From Campylobacterales bacterium (GTDB lineage: Bacteria; Campylobacterota_A; Desulfurellia; JAADFJ01), in the NCBI GenBank assembly GCA_027080125.1, contig JALWSW010000048.1, positions 1 through 8,094 of the forward strand: 8,094 nt of DNA, in the 5' to 3' direction. Below the pieces are notes generated by a model. It was given only the letters and a program-made list of their open reading frames with translations. It ran no database searches and was not told the DNA's origin. Of this stretch, positions 6,117 to 8,094 are shown piece after piece; position 1 is the first letter of the stretch; every line of letters starts with the position of its first letter. Both the position numbers and the translations under genes were made by a program.

Positions 6117-7744
6117 CAAAAGCCTCCGCGGCGTTTTGCAATCGGATAGCGTCTGCCGTAACCAAACGCCTTTACGCTGATTTTGATTCCGGGTGGAGCC
6201 TGACGACGTTTATATTCGTTTCTCTCAACCATATCTACCGTTTTCTTAACCGTATCAGGATCAATTCCCTTCTCGACAATCTCCTCGGGAGACTTCAACT
6301 CCTCAAGATAGAGCTCAAGAATTCTATCCAAAATCTCATACTCAGGCAGAACATCCTGGTCTTTCTGATTGAAGGCAAGTTCCGCCGAAGGTGCCTTCTT
6401 TATAATATTGACAGGTATAACGGTTCTCTTTCTATTCAGAAAATAAGCCAGTTTATATACCTCGGTTTTATAAAGATCCGATATCAAGGCTAAACCTCCG
6501 GCAAGATCGCCATAGAGCGTTGTATATCCGACAGCCATTTCCGATTTGTTGCCGGTGGAAAGCAGAAGCCAACCGAAATTGTTCGAAAGAGCCATAAGCA
6601 GAATACCTCTGATGCGTGCCTGAATATTTTCTCTCGCAACAGCTTTTATGTTGTCTCCCAAAACAGACTCAAGAGATAATAAAAACCGGTCGAATATCTT
6701 ATCTATCGGCAAATTAAGCAGCTCAATCCCAAGATTTTTGGCAAGCTCTCTGGCATCAATTATGCTTTCACGAGATGTAAAGCGGCTTGGCATCATAACA
6801 GCCTTGACATTTCGGTTTCCCAAAGCGGAAACTGCAACTGCGGCTGTAACAGCAGAATCGATACCACCTGATAATCCCACAACAACCTTTGAGAAACCGG
6901 TTTTCTTGCAATAATCGGATAATCCGACAATCAAGGCATTATAAATATCTTCAATCTCGGAAAACTCAGGCGAAATGGAATCGATTTTATCGGAATCATA
7001 TGCAAAACCGCCTTCTTTGAAAGCCGGACATATCTTCACAGCAGCCCCGTCCTTGATAACAAAACTTCTGCCGTCAAAAACAATCTCGTCGTTGGCGCCT
7101 ATCGCATTTACATAGATTAAGGTTGTTTCAAGTCGTCTTGTAAGCTCAGAAAAAATCTTCAGTTTTGTATCGAACTTTTTTTTGCTGAAGGGAGATGCCG
7201 AAATATTTATCAGATAATCGATTGAACCGGGCAAAATACCGGATAGAGGATCAACATTATATCTGCCGGCAAACCCAAGCAGTTCCGTTTTTGCCCAGAT
7301 ATCCTCGCAAACCGTCAAAGCTATTCTTTTGCCCATAAATTCAAAAACAGACAGTTTGACACCAGGTTCAAAATAGCGATTCTCATCAAATACATCATAA
7401 TATGGAAGCAGCATCTTATCATGTATATGACATATCTTACCTTTATGAAGAAAAAAGGCGCTGTTGAATAAAGATCGTCCCGACCCGACATTTTTTCGCA
7501 CACTTCCAAGAACAACCGCCAATTTTTCAGATAATTTGGCAATCTTTTCAAGATAATAACCAGCCGCATCGATAAATTCGGCTCGCTCAAGCAGATCCTT
7601 CGGAGGATAACCAAGTAGCGACATCTCCGGTAAAACAGCCATATCAACTTTTCCCTCCAGAGACTTCAAAGCAGATGCTATTTTTTTATAGTTACCTTCC
7701 AGATCTCCGACAACCGAATTTAGTTGCAAAAGCGCAAATCTCAT
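6116..7744 (-). CDS. nadE: Glutamine-dependent NAD+ synthetase
   Basis: This cytoplasmic enzyme makes NAD+ from nicotinic acid adenine dinucleotide and ATP, using ammonia released from glutamine. The 542 residues form two domains. An N-terminal nitrilase-type glutaminase (about 1-250) has the Glu-Lys-Cys triad at E40 (VLPEMSLLGYPP), K110 (HDKMLLPYYDVFDE) and C146 (TVCEDIW). A C-terminal ATP pyrophosphatase synthetase (about 265-542) has the P-loop SGGIDSAV (292-299) and STGNKSEMAVGYTTLYGD (396-413). The tail RRYPIAKRRGGF is typical. AAGGAG at 7757-7752 fixes the ATG at 7744, which overlaps the upstream lipid kinase stop by 4 nt. The presence of the glutaminase domain means the cell need not depend on free ammonia for this step. 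The stop lies 2 nt from the converging MFS gene. Confidence 0.97.
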   Translation of the reverse strand: MRFALLQLNSVVGDLEGNYKKIASALKSLEGKVDMAVLPEMSLLGYPPKDLLERAEFIDAAGYYLEKIAKLSEKLAVVLGSVRKNVGSGRSLFNSAFFLHKGKICHIHDKMLLPYYDVFDENRYFEPGVKLSVFEFMGKRIALTVCEDIWAKTELLGFAGRYNVDPLSGILPGSIDYLINISASPFSKKKFDTKLKIFSELTRRLETTLIYVNAIGANDEIVFDGRSFVIKDGAAVKICPAFKEGGFAYDSDKIDSISPEFSEIEDIYNALIVGLSDYCKKTGFSKVVVGLSGGIDSAVTAAVAVSALGNRNVKAVMMPSRFTSRESIIDARELAKNLGIELLNLPIDKIFDRFLLSLESVLGDNIKAVARENIQARIRGILLMALSNNFGWLLLSTGNKSEMAVGYTTLYGDLAGGLALISDLYKTEVYKLAYFLNRKRTVIPVNIIKKAPSAELAFNQKDQDVLPEYEILDRILELYLEELKSPEEIVEKGIDPDTVKKTVDMVERNEYKRRQAPPGIKISVKAFGYGRRYPIAKRRGGF

Positions 7745-8094
7745 ACATTCTCTCCTTTTTGCTCAGGTATCAAAACGGTAAGAGCTTCAGGCATCGAGGT
7801 TATCTCAACAGGTGTTTTGCATATCCAATCACCATCTATATGAGCATCAACACCTGCTTGTTCGACAAGAATCCTGTTTGCCTTAAAATAAAACGCATCC
7901 CTTGAATGTTTTGACAAAAGAATCGATATTGCATAATCAAGAGCAAATCTACGTCTAAATATAACAACATCAAGCGTGTCGGAAAACAGGCTTGCCTCAG
8001 GAACCGCAGAAAACCATCCTCCGTAGCGCCTTCCGTTGCCTATTATCGCCGAATATCCTTCAATCTGTCTGCCATCAATGTCAAATTTGATTTT
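7741..8094 (-). CDS. YegS/DAGK-family lipid kinase, C-terminal part (5' end outside window)
   Basis: The open frame enters at 8094 and ends at TGA 7743-7741, giving the last 117 residues. They match the C-terminal beta-sandwich domain of diacylglycerol kinase/YegS/sphingosine-kinase-like proteins. An NGRRYGGWFSAVPEA segment is followed by SDTLDVVIFRRR, then FKANRILVEQAG, the conserved acidic DGD in HIDGDWICKTPVEI, and a final ALTVLIPE strand. Such enzymes phosphorylate diacylglycerol or related lipids with ATP at the inner membrane face. The N-terminal catalytic GGDGT region is outside the window, so activity and exact substrate are unknown. The 4-nt overlap with nadE indicates one transcript. 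No symbol is assigned because the subgroup cannot be resolved. Confidence 0.87.
   Translation of the reverse strand, partial: KIKFDIDGRQIEGYSAIIGNGRRYGGWFSAVPEASLFSDTLDVVIFRRRFALDYAISILLSKHSRDAFYFKANRILVEQAGVDAHIDGDWICKTPVEITSMPEALTVLIPEQKGENV

Noticed and set aside
6117..6140. Possible intrinsic terminator GCC-TCCGC-GGC followed by TTTT after the MFS gene
   Set aside because: The stem is only 3 GC pairs plus bulged A-T pairs, the T run is 4, and it lies in conserved nadE coding sequence.
6041..6493. Plus-strand 150-codon ORF across the convergent junction
   Set aside because: It is antisense to nadE in most of its length and has no ribosome site or family resemblance.

Overview
The window is an ordinary-looking chromosomal segment of a Gram-negative bacterium with moderate-to-low GC. 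Codon use is rich in AGA/AGG and ATA and looks uniform across all genes. The EF-Tu sequence, the tRNA order and a Bacillus/Aquifex-type aspartate-semialdehyde dehydrogenase would fit Nitrospirota or a deltaproteobacterial-type lineage, but this placement is a guess made without a database search. I see no mobile element, CRISPR array, integrase or toxin-antitoxin pair.

Left part (1-1528, minus strand): a tRNA-Tyr(GUA), tRNA-Gly(UCC), tRNA-Thr(GGU), tuf operon. It is the same order as the end of the E. coli thrU-tyrU-glyT-thrT-tufB operon. One good sigma70-type promoter lies upstream. The tRNAs are separated by only 3 and 1 nt, and all three encode CCA. tuf is complete except for the last base of its stop codon.

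Middle left (1548-2135): a small 84-residue membrane protein gene of unknown function on the minus strand, whose best promoter predicts a leaderless mRNA. A 333-bp divergent intergenic region follows. It holds a spaced inverted repeat over that promoter, a promoter for asd, and a questionable 31-codon leader ORF.

Centre (2136-6113, plus strand): a tightly overlapped run of four genes, asd, an unrecognised 100-residue protein, an EmrA-like membrane fusion protein and an EmrB-like 14-helix MFS transporter. Junctions overlap by 1, 4 and 4 nt, so they are almost certainly one operon. It links lysine/threonine/methionine precursor synthesis to a drug- or metabolite-export pump. No outer-membrane TolC-type partner is in the window.

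Right part (6116-8094, minus strand): nadE (glutamine-dependent NAD+ synthetase), preceded with a 4-nt overlap by the 3' end of a YegS/diacylglycerol-kinase-family lipid kinase. nadE converges on the MFS gene with only 2 nt between stop codons.

No clearly new multi-gene system is visible. The points most worth following are the asd-unknown-emrAB operon, a C at T-loop position 55 of tRNA-Thr, and the predicted leaderless small membrane protein with a 20-bp-phased inverted repeat over its promoter.
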